A stretch of DNA of 35,320 nt from an uncultured Acetatifactor sp. (GCA_910586215.1 CAJUGH010000039.1:1-35320), one strand, 5' to 3'; positions 16,818 to 25,836 are shown, counted from the stretch's first letter. Notes: generated by a model from the sequence alone, not told the origin. Program-made: numbers and translations.

Positions 16818-18611
16818 TCACTGGACTGCCTCTTCCATAAGACTCAGGCAAAGCTCTGCCAGTTGTCCGGGTTCCACCGCACTGGGTGCCTCTGACATCA
16901 GACAGGATGCATCCTTCACCTTGGGGAAGGCGATTACCTCCCGGATGCTCTCTGCCTTTACCAGGAGCATCACGAAACGATCCAGGCCGATGGCCAGTCC
17001 CGCGTGGGGCGGTACCCCGTATCTGAAGGCATCCAGCAGGAACCCGAACTGTTCATGGGCCTTTTCCTTCGTGAAGCCCAGGGCCTCGAACATCTGCTCC
17101 TGCACGTCCCCCTGGAAGATACGGACGCTGCCGCCGCCCAGTTCCACACCGTTTAACACGATGTCGTAAGCCTTCGCCCGCACTGCCCCAGGCTGGTCTT
17201 TCAGTTTGTCCAGATCCTCCTCCATGGGCATGGTAAAGGGATGATGCATGGCCACATACCGTTCCTCCTCATCACTCCACTCAAACTGGGGAAACTCTGT
17301 TACCCACAGGAAATGGAAGGCATCGTTGTCAACCAGCCCCAGCTGCCTGGCAAGTTCCACCCGCAAGGCACCCAGCACGGCCCACACAATCTTCAGACGG
17401 TCCGCCGCAAAGAGCAGCAGGTCCCCTGCCTCTCCTTCCATGGCTTCCACCAGGGCCTGCAGCTGCTCTTCCTTCATAAACTTTGCAAAGGAAGACTTGT
17501 AGGTGCCGTCCGGCATCACAGCCAGATAGGCCAGGCCCCTGGCTCCATAGCCCTTGGCGAATTCCACCAGGGCGTCGATTTTCTTCCGGGGCATTTCTGC
17601 CTGTCCCTTCACATTGATACCCCTGACAGAACCTCCTGCCTCCAGCGCACCGGTAAACACGCCGAATCCACAGCCCGCCGCCACCGATGACACATCCCTC
17701 AACTCCATCCCGAAGCGGGTATCCGGCTTGTCGGAGCCAAAGCGGTTCATGGCCTCGTCCCATGTCATCCGGGGAAGGGGCAGGTCCACCTTAAGGCCGA
17801 TGGCCTCCCTGCACACCTCTGCCACCATCCGCTCCGTGGCATCGATCACATCGTCCACATCCACAAAGGACATCTCCAGATCCACCTGGGTAAATTCCGG
17901 CTGTCTGTCTGCCCTGAGATCCTCATCCCTGAAGCACCTGGCAATCTGGAAGTATCTGTCATACCCGGAACACATGAGAAGCTGCTTAAAGATCTGGGGA
18001 GACTGGGGCAACGCATAGAAGCAGCCCGGATGCACCCGGCTGGGCACCAGATAGTCCCTGGCTCCCTCGGGCGTGGATTTATTCAGGATCGGTGTCTCAA
18101 TCTCCAGAAAGCCCTCCCTGGAGAGGAAAGCCCGTATGGTGGTGGCAATCTTGCTGCGCAGAATCAAGTTCCTCTGCAGGTCCGGCCTGCGCAGGTCCAG
18201 ATAGCGGTATTTCAGCCGCAGTTCCTCCTTGGTCCTGGAATCCTCCTCAATGGGAAAAGGCGGTGTCTCTGCCTCAGAGAGGATGCGGGCCTGTCTGGCC
18301 CGGACTTCGATCTGGCCGGTGGCAAGGTTCTCGTTCACGGCCCCGGCCCGCTTTTCCACCCGGCCGGTGACTGCCACCACGAATTCACTGCGCATCTTCT
18401 CTGCCTTGACAAAGTTCTCCTGTCCGCAGTCGCCCTCCTCAAATATGATCTGTAGGATCCCGGAACGGTCCCGCAGGTCCACAAAGATGATGCCCCCCTT
18501 GTTGCGCTGCTTCTGTACCCAGCCCATGACGGTGACATCCTCACCCACATTGGCCACGGATAACTCCCCGCAGCGGTATGTCCTCTTCAGACCTTTCATT
18601 GATTCTGCCAT
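16818..18611 (-). CDS. aspS: Aspartyl-tRNA synthetase
   Basis: 597 residues, the normal size for bacterial-type AspRS. The OB-fold anticodon-binding domain occupies about 15-110. The class II core has motif 2 FRDEDLRADRQPEFTQ and motif 3 GLAIGLDRFVMLL, with the bacterial GAD insertion between them. It charges tRNA-Asp; a tRNA-Asp gene is present at the far end of the window. The start at 18611 (MAESMKG) has GAGGGA 4-5 nt upstream. The open frame reaches further, but that stretch is the stem-loop-rich gap after hisS. Confidence 0.96.
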   Translation of the reverse strand: MAESMKGLKRTYRCGELSVANVGEDVTVMGWVQKQRNKGGIIFVDLRDRSGILQIIFEEGDCGQENFVKAEKMRSEFVVAVTGRVEKRAGAVNENLATGQIEVRARQARILSEAETPPFPIEEDSRTKEELRLKYRYLDLRRPDLQRNLILRSKIATTIRAFLSREGFLEIETPILNKSTPEGARDYLVPSRVHPGCFYALPQSPQIFKQLLMCSGYDRYFQIARCFRDEDLRADRQPEFTQVDLEMSFVDVDDVIDATERMVAEVCREAIGLKVDLPLPRMTWDEAMNRFGSDKPDTRFGMELRDVSSVAAGCGFGVFTGALEAGGSVRGINVKGQAEMPRKKIDALVEFAKGYGARGLAYLAVMPDGTYKSSFAKFMKEEQLQALVEAMEGEAGDLLLFAADRLKIVWAVLGALRVELARQLGLVDNDAFHFLWVTEFPQFEWSDEEERYVAMHHPFTMPMEEDLDKLKDQPGAVRAKAYDIVLNGVELGGGSVRIFQGDVQEQMFEALGFTKEKAHEQFGFLLDAFRYGVPPHAGLAIGLDRFVMLLVKAESIREVIAFPKVKDASCLMSEAPSAVEPGQLAELCLSLMEEAVQ

Positions 18612-18694
18612 AATTCCCTCACAATCTGCAGACCTTTTCATTCTGCGCTTTTTATCTTTTTTCCAACATCCAGACATGCCGCCTACGGCGTCAG

Positions 18695-18815
18695 TGCCAT
18701 TCAAATGGCACAAACAATGGATGAAGAACGCTGTCCTTGCGTTCTTCTGTGTGAAGAAGCTCTGCTCGCAGAGCGTGAAATCACTTGGCGAGGCCTTTTT
18801 CGAGCTTAGTGATTT
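18695..18815. repeat. Array of four stem-loops between hisS and aspS
   Basis: Four inverted repeats follow each other: 18695-18710 (TGCCATT/AATGGCA), 18723-18747 (GAAGAACGC/GCGTTCTTC, 9 bp), 18759-18774 (GCTCTGC/GCAGAGC) and 18778-18815 (AAATCACT/AGTGATTT). The last one includes the hisS stop codon. None is followed by a T-run, so they are not ordinary terminators. The packing suggests a palindromic repeat element or an mRNA processing or stability region inside the hisS-aspS transcript. Confidence 0.6.
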
Positions 18816-20074
18816 CCTTCGCACTTTTCCCGGTAGAACTCCACAATCTCCTGATACCCTTCTGCCGCAAGCTGTTCCTTCTGGAACTTCTTGTTCTTGT
18901 TCATGCGCACCACCAGCACCTGCGTCCCTTCCCGCCTGGCTTCCTGGGCCTTGGCAATCACCTCCACAAGTCCGTCCCCGGCCATTCCCTTCTCCACCAG
19001 GTAAGCCACTTTTCTACTCTCCCCCGGCACCTGGAAACCGCTTTCTGTCAGCAGCAGGATGATCCGCTCGAAACCGATGGAGAACCCGCAGGCCGGTACA
19101 TCATTCCCTGTAAATCTCCCCACCATTCCATCGTATCTCCCGCCACCCCCACAGCTCCCACCAAATTCCGGGATGGCGACCTCATAGATCGTGCCTGTAT
19201 AATAGGACATCCCCCTTACCAGGGTGGCATCGAATACCATCTGAAAATCTGCTGTCCTGGTGGCAGTCACACTGTCCATGATCTCCCGCAGACCCTGAGT
19301 GACAGAAAGGTCCAGCACCCCTTCCAGTTTTTCGGCCAGATAGGCCACGCCGTCCTCTGCCTGGGCCAGCCCCCCATACAGGGCCAGATACTTCTCCACT
19401 GCCGCCTGGGGGAATCCTTTTTCCAGCAGTTCTGCCTGCACTCCCTCCTGGCCGATCTTGTCCATTTTGTCCAGGGTGATGAACACGCTGTCATAGTCCT
19501 CCTGGGCAAAGCCACTGTAAGCTGCCATGGCCTTCAGGATCTGCCTGTCATTGATCCGGATCTCAAAGCCTTTGAAGCCAAGCCTCCCCAGGGTAGTGGT
19601 GGTGGCCAGGATCAGTTCAATTTCCGCCAGATTAGATGGCTCTCCCAGAATATCAATATCACACTGCATAAACTGACGGAAACGTCCTCTCTGGGGGCGC
19701 TCTGCACGCCACACATTTCCTATCTGCAGGGCTTTGAAAGGCGCAGGCAGGGCGGCTGCATTGTTAGCATAATACCGCACCAGGGGCACTGTCAAGTCGT
19801 AGCGAAGCCCCCCGTCCACCACTTCCTCCTCGGTCCGGGCCTGGGCTACATCCAGCTTCTCCCCCCGCTTCAGAATCTTGAAGACCAGCTTCTCATTGTC
19901 CCCGCCCTGCCTGTTGGTCAGGTTCTCAATATGATCCACACCTGGCGTTTCCATGGAGGTAAACCCAAAACTGCCATAAGTCTCCTTAATCACGCCAATG
20001 ACATAATCCCGGATCTGCATCTCCCGGGGCAGGATATCCCTCATACCCGTAACCGGTTTCTTCTTTAACGCCAT
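18806..20074 (-). CDS. hisS: Histidyl-tRNA synthetase
   Basis: 422 residues, typical of bacterial HisRS. Class II motif 2 is seen as VWRAERPQRGRFRQF, the histidine-binding signatures as LVRGMSYYTG and GGRYDGMVG, and motif 3 as PACGFSIGFERI. A C-terminal anticodon-binding domain (about 330-420) completes it. AGGAGG precedes the ATG by about 7 nt. It is the first gene after a strong promoter and divergent from the suf genes. The leader is only about 55 nt, too short for a T-box. The last codons and the stop lie within the terminal inverted repeat of the stem-loop array. Confidence 0.96.
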   Translation of the reverse strand: MALKKKPVTGMRDILPREMQIRDYVIGVIKETYGSFGFTSMETPGVDHIENLTNRQGGDNEKLVFKILKRGEKLDVAQARTEEEVVDGGLRYDLTVPLVRYYANNAAALPAPFKALQIGNVWRAERPQRGRFRQFMQCDIDILGEPSNLAEIELILATTTTLGRLGFKGFEIRINDRQILKAMAAYSGFAQEDYDSVFITLDKMDKIGQEGVQAELLEKGFPQAAVEKYLALYGGLAQAEDGVAYLAEKLEGVLDLSVTQGLREIMDSVTATRTADFQMVFDATLVRGMSYYTGTIYEVAIPEFGGSCGGGGRYDGMVGRFTGNDVPACGFSIGFERIILLLTESGFQVPGESRKVAYLVEKGMAGDGLVEVIAKAQEARREGTQVLVVRMNKNKKFQKEQLAAEGYQEIVEFYREKCEGNH

Positions 20075-20134
20075 TTCTGTTCCTCCTGTCTGATTTCCCT
20101 ATTCTTATCAACTCATTTCTGCATATTCTTATAC

Positions 20135-20163
20135 ATCATATATTTTTTCCAGGGCGGTGTCAA
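20135..20163 (-). promoter_or_regulatory. sigma-A promoter of hisS
   Basis: Perfect -35 TTGACA (20158-20163), a 17-nt spacer and -10 TATGAT (20135-20140) on the minus strand. It probably drives hisS-aspS and the genes after them. Confidence 0.85.
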
Positions 20164-20220
20164 CTGCCTGAACAGCTTATTTCGCCATTTGCAAAAACCT
20201 GTGTATCTTTTCTGAAAATG

Positions 20221-20229
20221 TGCTATACT
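20221..20229 (+). promoter_or_regulatory. Extended -10 promoter of the suf genes
   Basis: TGC followed by TATACT (20224-20229) forms an extended -10 element. No good -35 is found at 16-18 nt, which fits an activator-dependent or extended -10 promoter. The leader to sufC is about 40 nt. Confidence 0.6.
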
Positions 20230-20274
20230 GATAAGCGTGACATTCATCAATCCTACAACCAGGAGGAAACACAT

Positions 20275-21084
20275 ATGCTTGAACTACAGAATCTGTCCTT
20301 CCAGGTGTCAGATGACACAAAAGGACAGAAAGAAATTATAAAGGACATAAACCTGACCTTTGATGACCATGCTTTCATCGCCATCACAGGTCCAAACGGC
20401 GGCGGTAAATCCACCCTGGCCAAGCTCATCATGGGCATTGAGCAGCCCACGGCAGGCCGTATTCTCTTCAACGGAACAGACATCACCGGGATGGATATCA
20501 CCGGCCGGGCCAGACTGGGCATCAGCTTCGCTTTCCAGCAGCCGGTGCGCTTCAAGGGGATTAAGGTAAAAGACCTCCTCTCCCTGGCCGCACAGACCCG
20601 GACAGATTCCTGCCAGGGTACCAGGGAACCGGCAGTTCCAGCCGGCAGTGCCGCATCCAAGGCAGCCCCTCTTGCCGCTGCCCAGACCCGGACGAACCTG
20701 TCCTCTGCCTGTGACTATCTCTCCCAGGTGGGACTCTGTGCCAGGGACTATATCAACCGGGATGTGGACGCCAGTCTCTCCGGCGGTGAACTGAAGCGGA
20801 TCGAGATCGCCACCATCATCGCCCGCAATACCCCCCTGGCCGTCTTCGATGAGCCGGAAGCCGGCATCGACCTGTGGAGCTTCAACAACCTGATCAAGGT
20901 CTTCGAGGAACTGCACCAGACCCGGGACAATTCCCTGATCATCATCTCCCACCAGGAACGGATCCTCAATATCGCGGATGAGATCGTGGTGCTGGCAGGA
21001 GGCAATGTACAGGCACGGGGACGTAGGGAAGATATCCTGCCGGAACTGTTAAAAGGCACAGAGGGCTGCAGGTTCTACAAGTAG
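20275..21084 (+). CDS. sufC: SufC-type Fe-S assembly ATPase with an Ala-rich insert
   Basis: 269 residues. A cytoplasmic ABC ATPase that energises Fe-S scaffold proteins and is not a transporter. Walker A is GPNGGGKST (39-47), the Q-loop FAFQQPVRFKG (86-95), the signature LSGGELKR (168-175), Walker B VFDEPEAGIDLW (190-201) and the switch His 226. WSFNNLIKVF after Walker B is typical of the minimal clostridial SufC. Between residues 107 and 142, where relatives have a short loop, there is an Ala/Pro-rich stretch of about 30 residues flanked by two copies of AAQTRT. AGGAGG lies 8 nt before the ATG at 20275. The sufB/sufD-like gene follows 55 nt downstream. Confidence 0.92.
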   Translation: MLELQNLSFQVSDDTKGQKEIIKDINLTFDDHAFIAITGPNGGGKSTLAKLIMGIEQPTAGRILFNGTDITGMDITGRARLGISFAFQQPVRFKGIKVKDLLSLAAQTRTDSCQGTREPAVPAGSAASKAAPLAAAQTRTNLSSACDYLSQVGLCARDYINRDVDASLSGGELKRIEIATIIARNTPLAVFDEPEAGIDLWSFNNLIKVFEELHQTRDNSLIIISHQERILNIADEIVVLAGGNVQARGRREDILPELLKGTEGCRFYK

Positions 21085-21139
21085 CCGGGTATCGCCGTCC
21101 CCCGGCGTTCCCGTTGTGAGAAAGGAAAGGAGACCAGTT

Positions 21140-22057
21140 ATGGACGAGATACAGAAAATCTTATTAGAGCAGGTGGCCGGTCTGCACGAAATGCCCGCAG
21201 GTGCCTACAACATCCGGGCCAATGGTACCAGCACAGACCGTTCCACCACAGCCAACATTGACATTGTCACCAAAGAGGACAAACAGGGGATCGACATTGT
21301 GATCAAGCCCGGCACCAGAAAGGAAAGTGTACACATCCCGGTACTCCTAAGCCAGAGCGGGCTGACGGAAATGGTGTACAATGACTTCCATGTGGGGGAT
21401 GACTGTGATGTGACCATTGTGGCTGGCTGCGGCATCCACAACAGCGGGGATGCGGACAGCCGACATGACGGTATCCACAGCTTCTTCATCGGGAAGAACT
21501 CCCATGTGAAATATGTAGAGAAGCATTACGGCAGCGGGGACGGACACGGATCCCGGATCATGAACCCGGAAACGGTGATAGAACTGGGAGAGAATAGTTT
21601 TATGGAACTGGAGACCGTACAGATCAAGGGGGTGGATTCCACCCGGCGCTCCACCAGTGCCAGGCTGGCTGATGGCGCGAAACTCATTGTCACGGAAAAG
21701 CTCATGACCCACGGTGCCCAGACCGCCGAGACCGCTTTCCAGGTGGACCTGGATGGGGCAGATTCCAGTGCCAACATCATCTCCCGTTCCGTGGCCAGGG
21801 ACGAATCCCGCCAGCTCTTCCTGTCCAAGATCAACGGCAACAACCGCTGCAAGGGCCATTCCGAGTGCGATGGCATCATCATGGACAACGCGAAGATCAG
21901 CGCCATCCCAGAGATCACGGCAGGCTGCCTGGATGCAGAACTGATTCATGAGGCTGCTATCGGCAAGATTGCCGGGGAGCAGATCACCAAGCTCATGACC
22001 CTGGGGCTGACAGAAGAGGAGGCCGAGGCCCAGATCGTAAATGGATTCTTGAAATAA
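21140..22057 (+). CDS. sufB: SufB/SufD-family Fe-S cluster scaffold protein
   Basis: 305 residues, shorter than classical SufB. It has the beta-helix SufB/D core with DADSRHDGIHSFF, the conserved CKGHSECDGI near residues 235-244 and the C-terminal AELIHEAAIGKI motif. It should act as the only scaffold with the SufC ATPase encoded just upstream, as in minimal two-gene SUF systems. The ATG at 21140 has AAGGAG 7 nt upstream; an earlier in-frame start lacks a ribosome site. No cysteine desulfurase or SufU is nearby, so sulfur must come from an enzyme encoded elsewhere. Confidence 0.9.
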   Translation: MDEIQKILLEQVAGLHEMPAGAYNIRANGTSTDRSTTANIDIVTKEDKQGIDIVIKPGTRKESVHIPVLLSQSGLTEMVYNDFHVGDDCDVTIVAGCGIHNSGDADSRHDGIHSFFIGKNSHVKYVEKHYGSGDGHGSRIMNPETVIELGENSFMELETVQIKGVDSTRRSTSARLADGAKLIVTEKLMTHGAQTAETAFQVDLDGADSSANIISRSVARDESRQLFLSKINGNNRCKGHSECDGIIMDNAKISAIPEITAGCLDAELIHEAAIGKIAGEQITKLMTLGLTEEEAEAQIVNGFLK

Positions 22058-22077
22058 TCCGGCCAAGGATAGCAGAA

Positions 22078-22097
22078 ACATACCAGGATAGGTATGT
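22078..22097 (+). promoter_or_regulatory. Stem-loop in the sufB-nifJ gap
   Basis: ACATACC (22078-22084) and GGTATGT (22091-22097) form a 7-bp stem with a 6-nt loop. A second weak pairing, AGGGT/ACCCT, follows at about 22106-22123. A weak promoter-like pair, TTGAAG (22126-22131) and TACATA (22150-22155) with 18-nt spacing, lies downstream and could start nifJ transcription right before the large hairpin. Confidence 0.4.
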
Positions 22098-22164
22098 CCC
22101 GCAACAGGGTATGGATACACCCTTCTTGAAGCTTTTCTTCTGCCTGGCATACATAATCTGGCTT

Positions 22165-22210
22165 CCTCCGGGACAAGATAGGAACAACTATTTTTGTCCC
22201 GGAGGTTTTT
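22165..22210 (+). terminator. 12-bp hairpin plus T-run overlapping the nifJ ribosome site
   Basis: CCTCCGGGACAA (22165-22176) and TTGTCCCGGAGG (22194-22205) pair perfectly, an inner ATAG/CTAT adds four pairs, and TTTTT (22206-22210) follows. This is a strong intrinsic-terminator shape for the suf transcript. The 3' arm also contains GGAGG, the Shine-Dalgarno of nifJ, whose ATG begins at 22213. When folded, the hairpin would both end transcription and hide the ribosome site. Confidence 0.75.
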
Positions 22211-22212
22211 AT

Positions 22213-25200
22213 ATGGAAGAAACAGCAGGAATCACATCCACGCCCGGCGCCCGCCAGACCCGGACATCACACACAGATCGCCATGCACAGGTCCAGGTAT
22301 CGCCCGCAGACTGCCACGCACAGGTCCAGGCGCCCCACCCATGCCGCCCCACCCAGACCTTTGACGGCAACCAGGCGGCAGCCCATGTAGCCTATGCCTA
22401 CAGCGAGGTGGCCGCCATCTACCCCATCACCCCCTCCTCCCCCATGGCAGAACTCTGCGACCAATGGGCTGGGGAAGACCGGGAAAACATATACGGACAA
22501 TGTCTTACCATCTCCCAGTTCCAGTCGGAGGCCGGGGCTGCAGGGGCCATGCACGGGGCGCTCCTTGCGGGAGCGCTGTCCACTACTTTCACTTCCTCCC
22601 AGGGCCTTCTGCTGATGCTGCCAGATCTCTACCGTATGGCAGGGGAACTCCTTCCCGGGGTAATCCATGTGGCAGCCAGGACTATCGCCACCCATGCCCT
22701 GTCCATCTTTGGCGATCACTCCGATGTATATGCCTGCCGCCAGACAGGGGCTGCCATATTCTTCAGCAGCAGCGTCCAGGAAGTGATGGACCTTACACCG
22801 GTGCCCCACCTGGCAGCACTTCAGGGAAGAGTTCCCTTTCTGAACTGCTTTGACGGGTTCCGCACCTCCCACGAACTGCATAAGATCCAGGTCTGGGATT
22901 ACGCAGACCTGGAAGCCATGGCAGATCCGGCTCCCCTAAGCCGTTTCCGGGAGAACTGTCTTGCCCCCCAGCACGGACGGGCTTACGGCTCTGCCCAGAA
23001 TCCGGATATCTTCTTCCAGGCCAGGGAAGCCGCCAATCCTTACTATGAAGCCCTGCCCGGCGTGGTGGAAGAACAGCTTGCCAAAGTTAACCACCGCTTA
23101 GGCACCTCCTATGGTCTCTTTGACTATTATGGTCATCCGGATGCTTCCCATGTGCTGGTGGCCATGGGCAGTGTCTGTGAGACCATACGGGAATACCTGG
23201 ATATGGTGCCCCAGGAAAAGTATGGACTTCTGAACGTCCACCTCTACCGTCCTTTCAGCGTGCGCCATTTTCTGGAGAAATTGCCCGGCACAGTCAGGCA
23301 GCTCACCGTGCTGAACCGTACCAAGGAACCAGGTGCCCCCGGGGAACCCCTGTATCTGGATGTGGCCGCCGCCCTAAGCCAGGGAAACCGGACAGATATA
23401 CAACTCTATACCGGCCGCTACGGCCTGGGTTCCAAAGACACCACCCCTGCCCAGATCGCCGCTGTCTTCGCCAACCACTCCCGGACACGGTTCACCGTAG
23501 GCATCCAGGACGATGTGACACACCTTTCCCTGCCTGTGGCAGACCTGGCTGACACTGTCCCGGAAGGCCTTTTTGCCTGCAAATTCTGGGGTCTGGGCGG
23601 GGACGGCACAGTCAGCGCCACCAAGAATATCCTGAAAATTGTGGCCAGTCATACCTCCTTCACTGCCCAGGGATATTTTGAATATGATTCCAAGAAATCC
23701 AGGGGCCTTACCATCTCTCACCTAAGATTTGGCAAAGCACCCATCCACAGTGCCTACTTGATCACCCGGGCCAGTTTTGTGGCCTGCCACAATCCGGTAT
23801 ATCTGCACAAATACGCGGTGATGATAGAGGAACTGGCTGACAATGGGACTTTCCTGCTGAACTGTCCCTACCGGGAGAAGGAACTGGAAGAATACTTGCC
23901 GGATGTGGTAAAAACCCACCTGGCCCGGCACCATATCCGCTTCTATCTCATTGATGCCCTGGCCATCGGAAAAGAGACCGGGCTGAACAACAAGATCAGC
24001 ACCATCCTCCAGGCCGCCTTTTTCGCCGTATCGGGTCTGCTCCCCGCCAAGGAGGCAAAAGAACGGATGAAGGAAGCCGCCAGGAAGAGTTATGGCAAAA
24101 ACGGGGAGAAGATCCTTAGGATGAACGAGGAAGCTATAGAACGGGGGTTTGCTGAGGTCGTCCAGGTGGAGATTCCAGATTCCTGGAAGGACTGCGGGGA
24201 TGGCATGTCCCTGGACAATATCCCTTTTTCTGACAGGCCGGAACTTCTGTCCTATGTGAAGCAGATCCAGCAGCCCGTCACCAACCAGCGGGGCAACCTG
24301 CTGCCTGTGTCGGCCTTCCTGCCCTACGCGGACGGCTATACGCCTCCTGGAAGCACTGCCCATGAACGCCGGAATGTTGCCACGGAGGTTCCCCAGTGGA
24401 AGCCTGAGAACTGCATCCAGTGCAACCGCTGTTCCTTCGTATGTCCCCACGCCGTGATCCGCCCGGTGGTCATGGACCAGACCCAGGCCATGGAAGCTCC
24501 TGCCGGCATGCCCCAGGTTCCCATGCTGGGCCTGGCAGACCACACCTTTGCCGTCACCATCTCCTATGTGGACTGCACCGGCTGTGGAAGCTGCGCCGGA
24601 GTCTGCCCTGGCAGGCAGGGACAGAAGGCCCTGGAAATGTGTCCTGTGAATCATCACCAGGAAAAGCAGGTCTATTTCGATTATGGCAAACACCTGCTGC
24701 CAGCCCGGGACGCCCTGGAGAAATTTAAGCCGGACACCATAAAGGGCAGCCAGTTCCTGCGTCCCCTGCTGGAATTCTCCGGTGCCTGTGCAGGCTGCGG
24801 GGAAACCCCCTATGTAAAGCTGCTGACCCAGCTCTTCGGCTCCCGCATGTATATTGCCAATGCCACCGGCTGCAGTTCCATCTGGGGCAACTCCGCTCCT
24901 TCCTGCGCCTACGCCCTGGATGATAAAGGACATGGTCCTGCCTGGTCCAACTCCCTGTTCGAGGACGGGGCCGAATTCGGCTACGGCATGCTGATGGCCC
25001 AGGAGGCTGCCGCCAGGCGTCAGAAAAATGCAGCTGTCCTCCCCGGACACCAGCCGGATGCTCCTGCTGTCCCGGCCGGGACCGGGGCGCCATCTGCTCC
25101 CACCATCCAGTGGGTCATCGGCGGGGATGGCTGGGCCTATGACATTGGTTTCGGCGGCCTGGACCATGTGCTGGCCAGCGGTAAGGACATCAATATCCTG

Positions 25201-25782
25201 GTGCTGGACACGGAAGTGTATTCCAACACCGGAGGCCAGGCTTCCAAGGCTACTCCCCTGGGATCCACCGCCAAATTCCTCTCCGGGGGCAAGCAGACCC
25301 GGAAGAAGGACCTGGCCTCCATGGCCATGACCTACGGCACCGTGTATGTGGCCCAGATCGCCATGGGTGCTGACTTCAATCAGACCCTGCAGGCCATCAG
25401 GGAAGCGGCTGCCTACCCAGGCCCCTCCCTGGTCATCGCCTATGCCACCTGCATTGCCCATGGCATACGCTCCGGTATGGGAAGCAGCGCCCATGAGGAG
25501 AAAAAGGCTGTGGACGCAGGTTATTTTCACCTGTTCCGCTTCAATCCGGCCTTAAAGGAAAAGGGACAAAATCCCTTTACCCTGGACAGCGGCGAACCCC
25601 ATCTGGATTACCAGGAATTCCTGGAAGGAGAGATCCGTTATGGTGTCCTGCAGCGCTACCAGCCTGAGCAGGCCAGGGAACTGTTCCAGAAAGCTGCCGC
25701 CCAGGCCAAGGAACGCTACCGCTATCTGAAACGGCTGGTGGATTTGTATGCGCCGGAAAAGAACTGTCCCGAGGACTCATGA
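22213..25782 (+). CDS. nifJ: Pyruvate:ferredoxin (flavodoxin) oxidoreductase
   Basis: 1,189 residues, a single-chain PFOR. It oxidises pyruvate with CoA to acetyl-CoA and CO2 and passes electrons to ferredoxin or flavodoxin. An N-terminal extension of about 48 residues precedes the conserved start TFDGNQAA and holds an 11-residue direct repeat (HAQVQ twice). Next come the pyruvate-binding domains with FQSEAGAAGAMHGAL and ALSIFGDHSDV, two [4Fe-4S] motifs from about residue 734 (CIQCNRCSFVCP and CTGCGSCAGVCP), and the thiamine-diphosphate domain with CAGCGE and GGDGWAYDIG near 970. An Ala/Pro-rich insert lies near 935-965. GGAGG is 7 nt before the ATG but buried in a hairpin. It lies downstream of the Fe-S assembly genes. 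Confidence 0.95.
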   Translation: MEETAGITSTPGARQTRTSHTDRHAQVQVSPADCHAQVQAPHPCRPTQTFDGNQAAAHVAYAYSEVAAIYPITPSSPMAELCDQWAGEDRENIYGQCLTISQFQSEAGAAGAMHGALLAGALSTTFTSSQGLLLMLPDLYRMAGELLPGVIHVAARTIATHALSIFGDHSDVYACRQTGAAIFFSSSVQEVMDLTPVPHLAALQGRVPFLNCFDGFRTSHELHKIQVWDYADLEAMADPAPLSRFRENCLAPQHGRAYGSAQNPDIFFQAREAANPYYEALPGVVEEQLAKVNHRLGTSYGLFDYYGHPDASHVLVAMGSVCETIREYLDMVPQEKYGLLNVHLYRPFSVRHFLEKLPGTVRQLTVLNRTKEPGAPGEPLYLDVAAALSQGNRTDIQLYTGRYGLGSKDTTPAQIAAVFANHSRTRFTVGIQDDVTHLSLPVADLADTVPEGLFACKFWGLGGDGTVSATKNILKIVASHTSFTAQGYFEYDSKKSRGLTISHLRFGKAPIHSAYLITRASFVACHNPVYLHKYAVMIEELADNGTFLLNCPYREKELEEYLPDVVKTHLARHHIRFYLIDALAIGKETGLNNKISTILQAAFFAVSGLLPAKEAKERMKEAARKSYGKNGEKILRMNEEAIERGFAEVVQVEIPDSWKDCGDGMSLDNIPFSDRPELLSYVKQIQQPVTNQRGNLLPVSAFLPYADGYTPPGSTAHERRNVATEVPQWKPENCIQCNRCSFVCPHAVIRPVVMDQTQAMEAPAGMPQVPMLGLADHTFAVTISYVDCTGCGSCAGVCPGRQGQKALEMCPVNHHQEKQVYFDYGKHLLPARDALEKFKPDTIKGSQFLRPLLEFSGACAGCGETPYVKLLTQLFGSRMYIANATGCSSIWGNSAPSCAYALDDKGHGPAWSNSLFEDGAEFGYGMLMAQEAAARRQKNAAVLPGHQPDAPAVPAGTGAPSAPTIQWVIGGDGWAYDIGFGGLDHVLASGKDINILVLDTEVYSNTGGQASKATPLGSTAKFLSGGKQTRKKDLASMAMTYGTVYVAQIAMGADFNQTLQAIREAAAYPGPSLVIAYATCIAHGIRSGMGSSAHEEKKAVDAGYFHLFRFNPALKEKGQNPFTLDSGEPHLDYQEFLEGEIRYGVLQRYQPEQARELFQKAAAQAKERYRYLKRLVDLYAPEKNCPEDS

Positions 25783-25808
25783 CAGTATAACGTGATGTTC
25801 ACTTTAAC

Positions 25809-25836
25809 AAAAAAAAGCTGTGAAAAGTAACCACAG
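25809..25836 (-). terminator. Candidate leftward terminator behind patB
   Basis: On the minus strand CTGTG (25832-25836) pairs with CACAG (25818-25822), followed after one base by eight T (25809-25816). The stem is only 5 bp. It would stop transcripts from the minus-strand aminotransferase gene after they have crossed the rubredoxin gene in antisense. Confidence 0.45.

Noticed and set aside
20075..20134. T-box leader for hisS
   Set aside because: The expected leader is only about 55 nt and has no T-box sequence or specifier stem.
23722..25530. A 602-codon open frame on the minus strand inside nifJ
   Set aside because: It is antisense to highly conserved PFOR motifs, has no ribosome site and shows no recognisable domain; it comes from GC-rich codon use.
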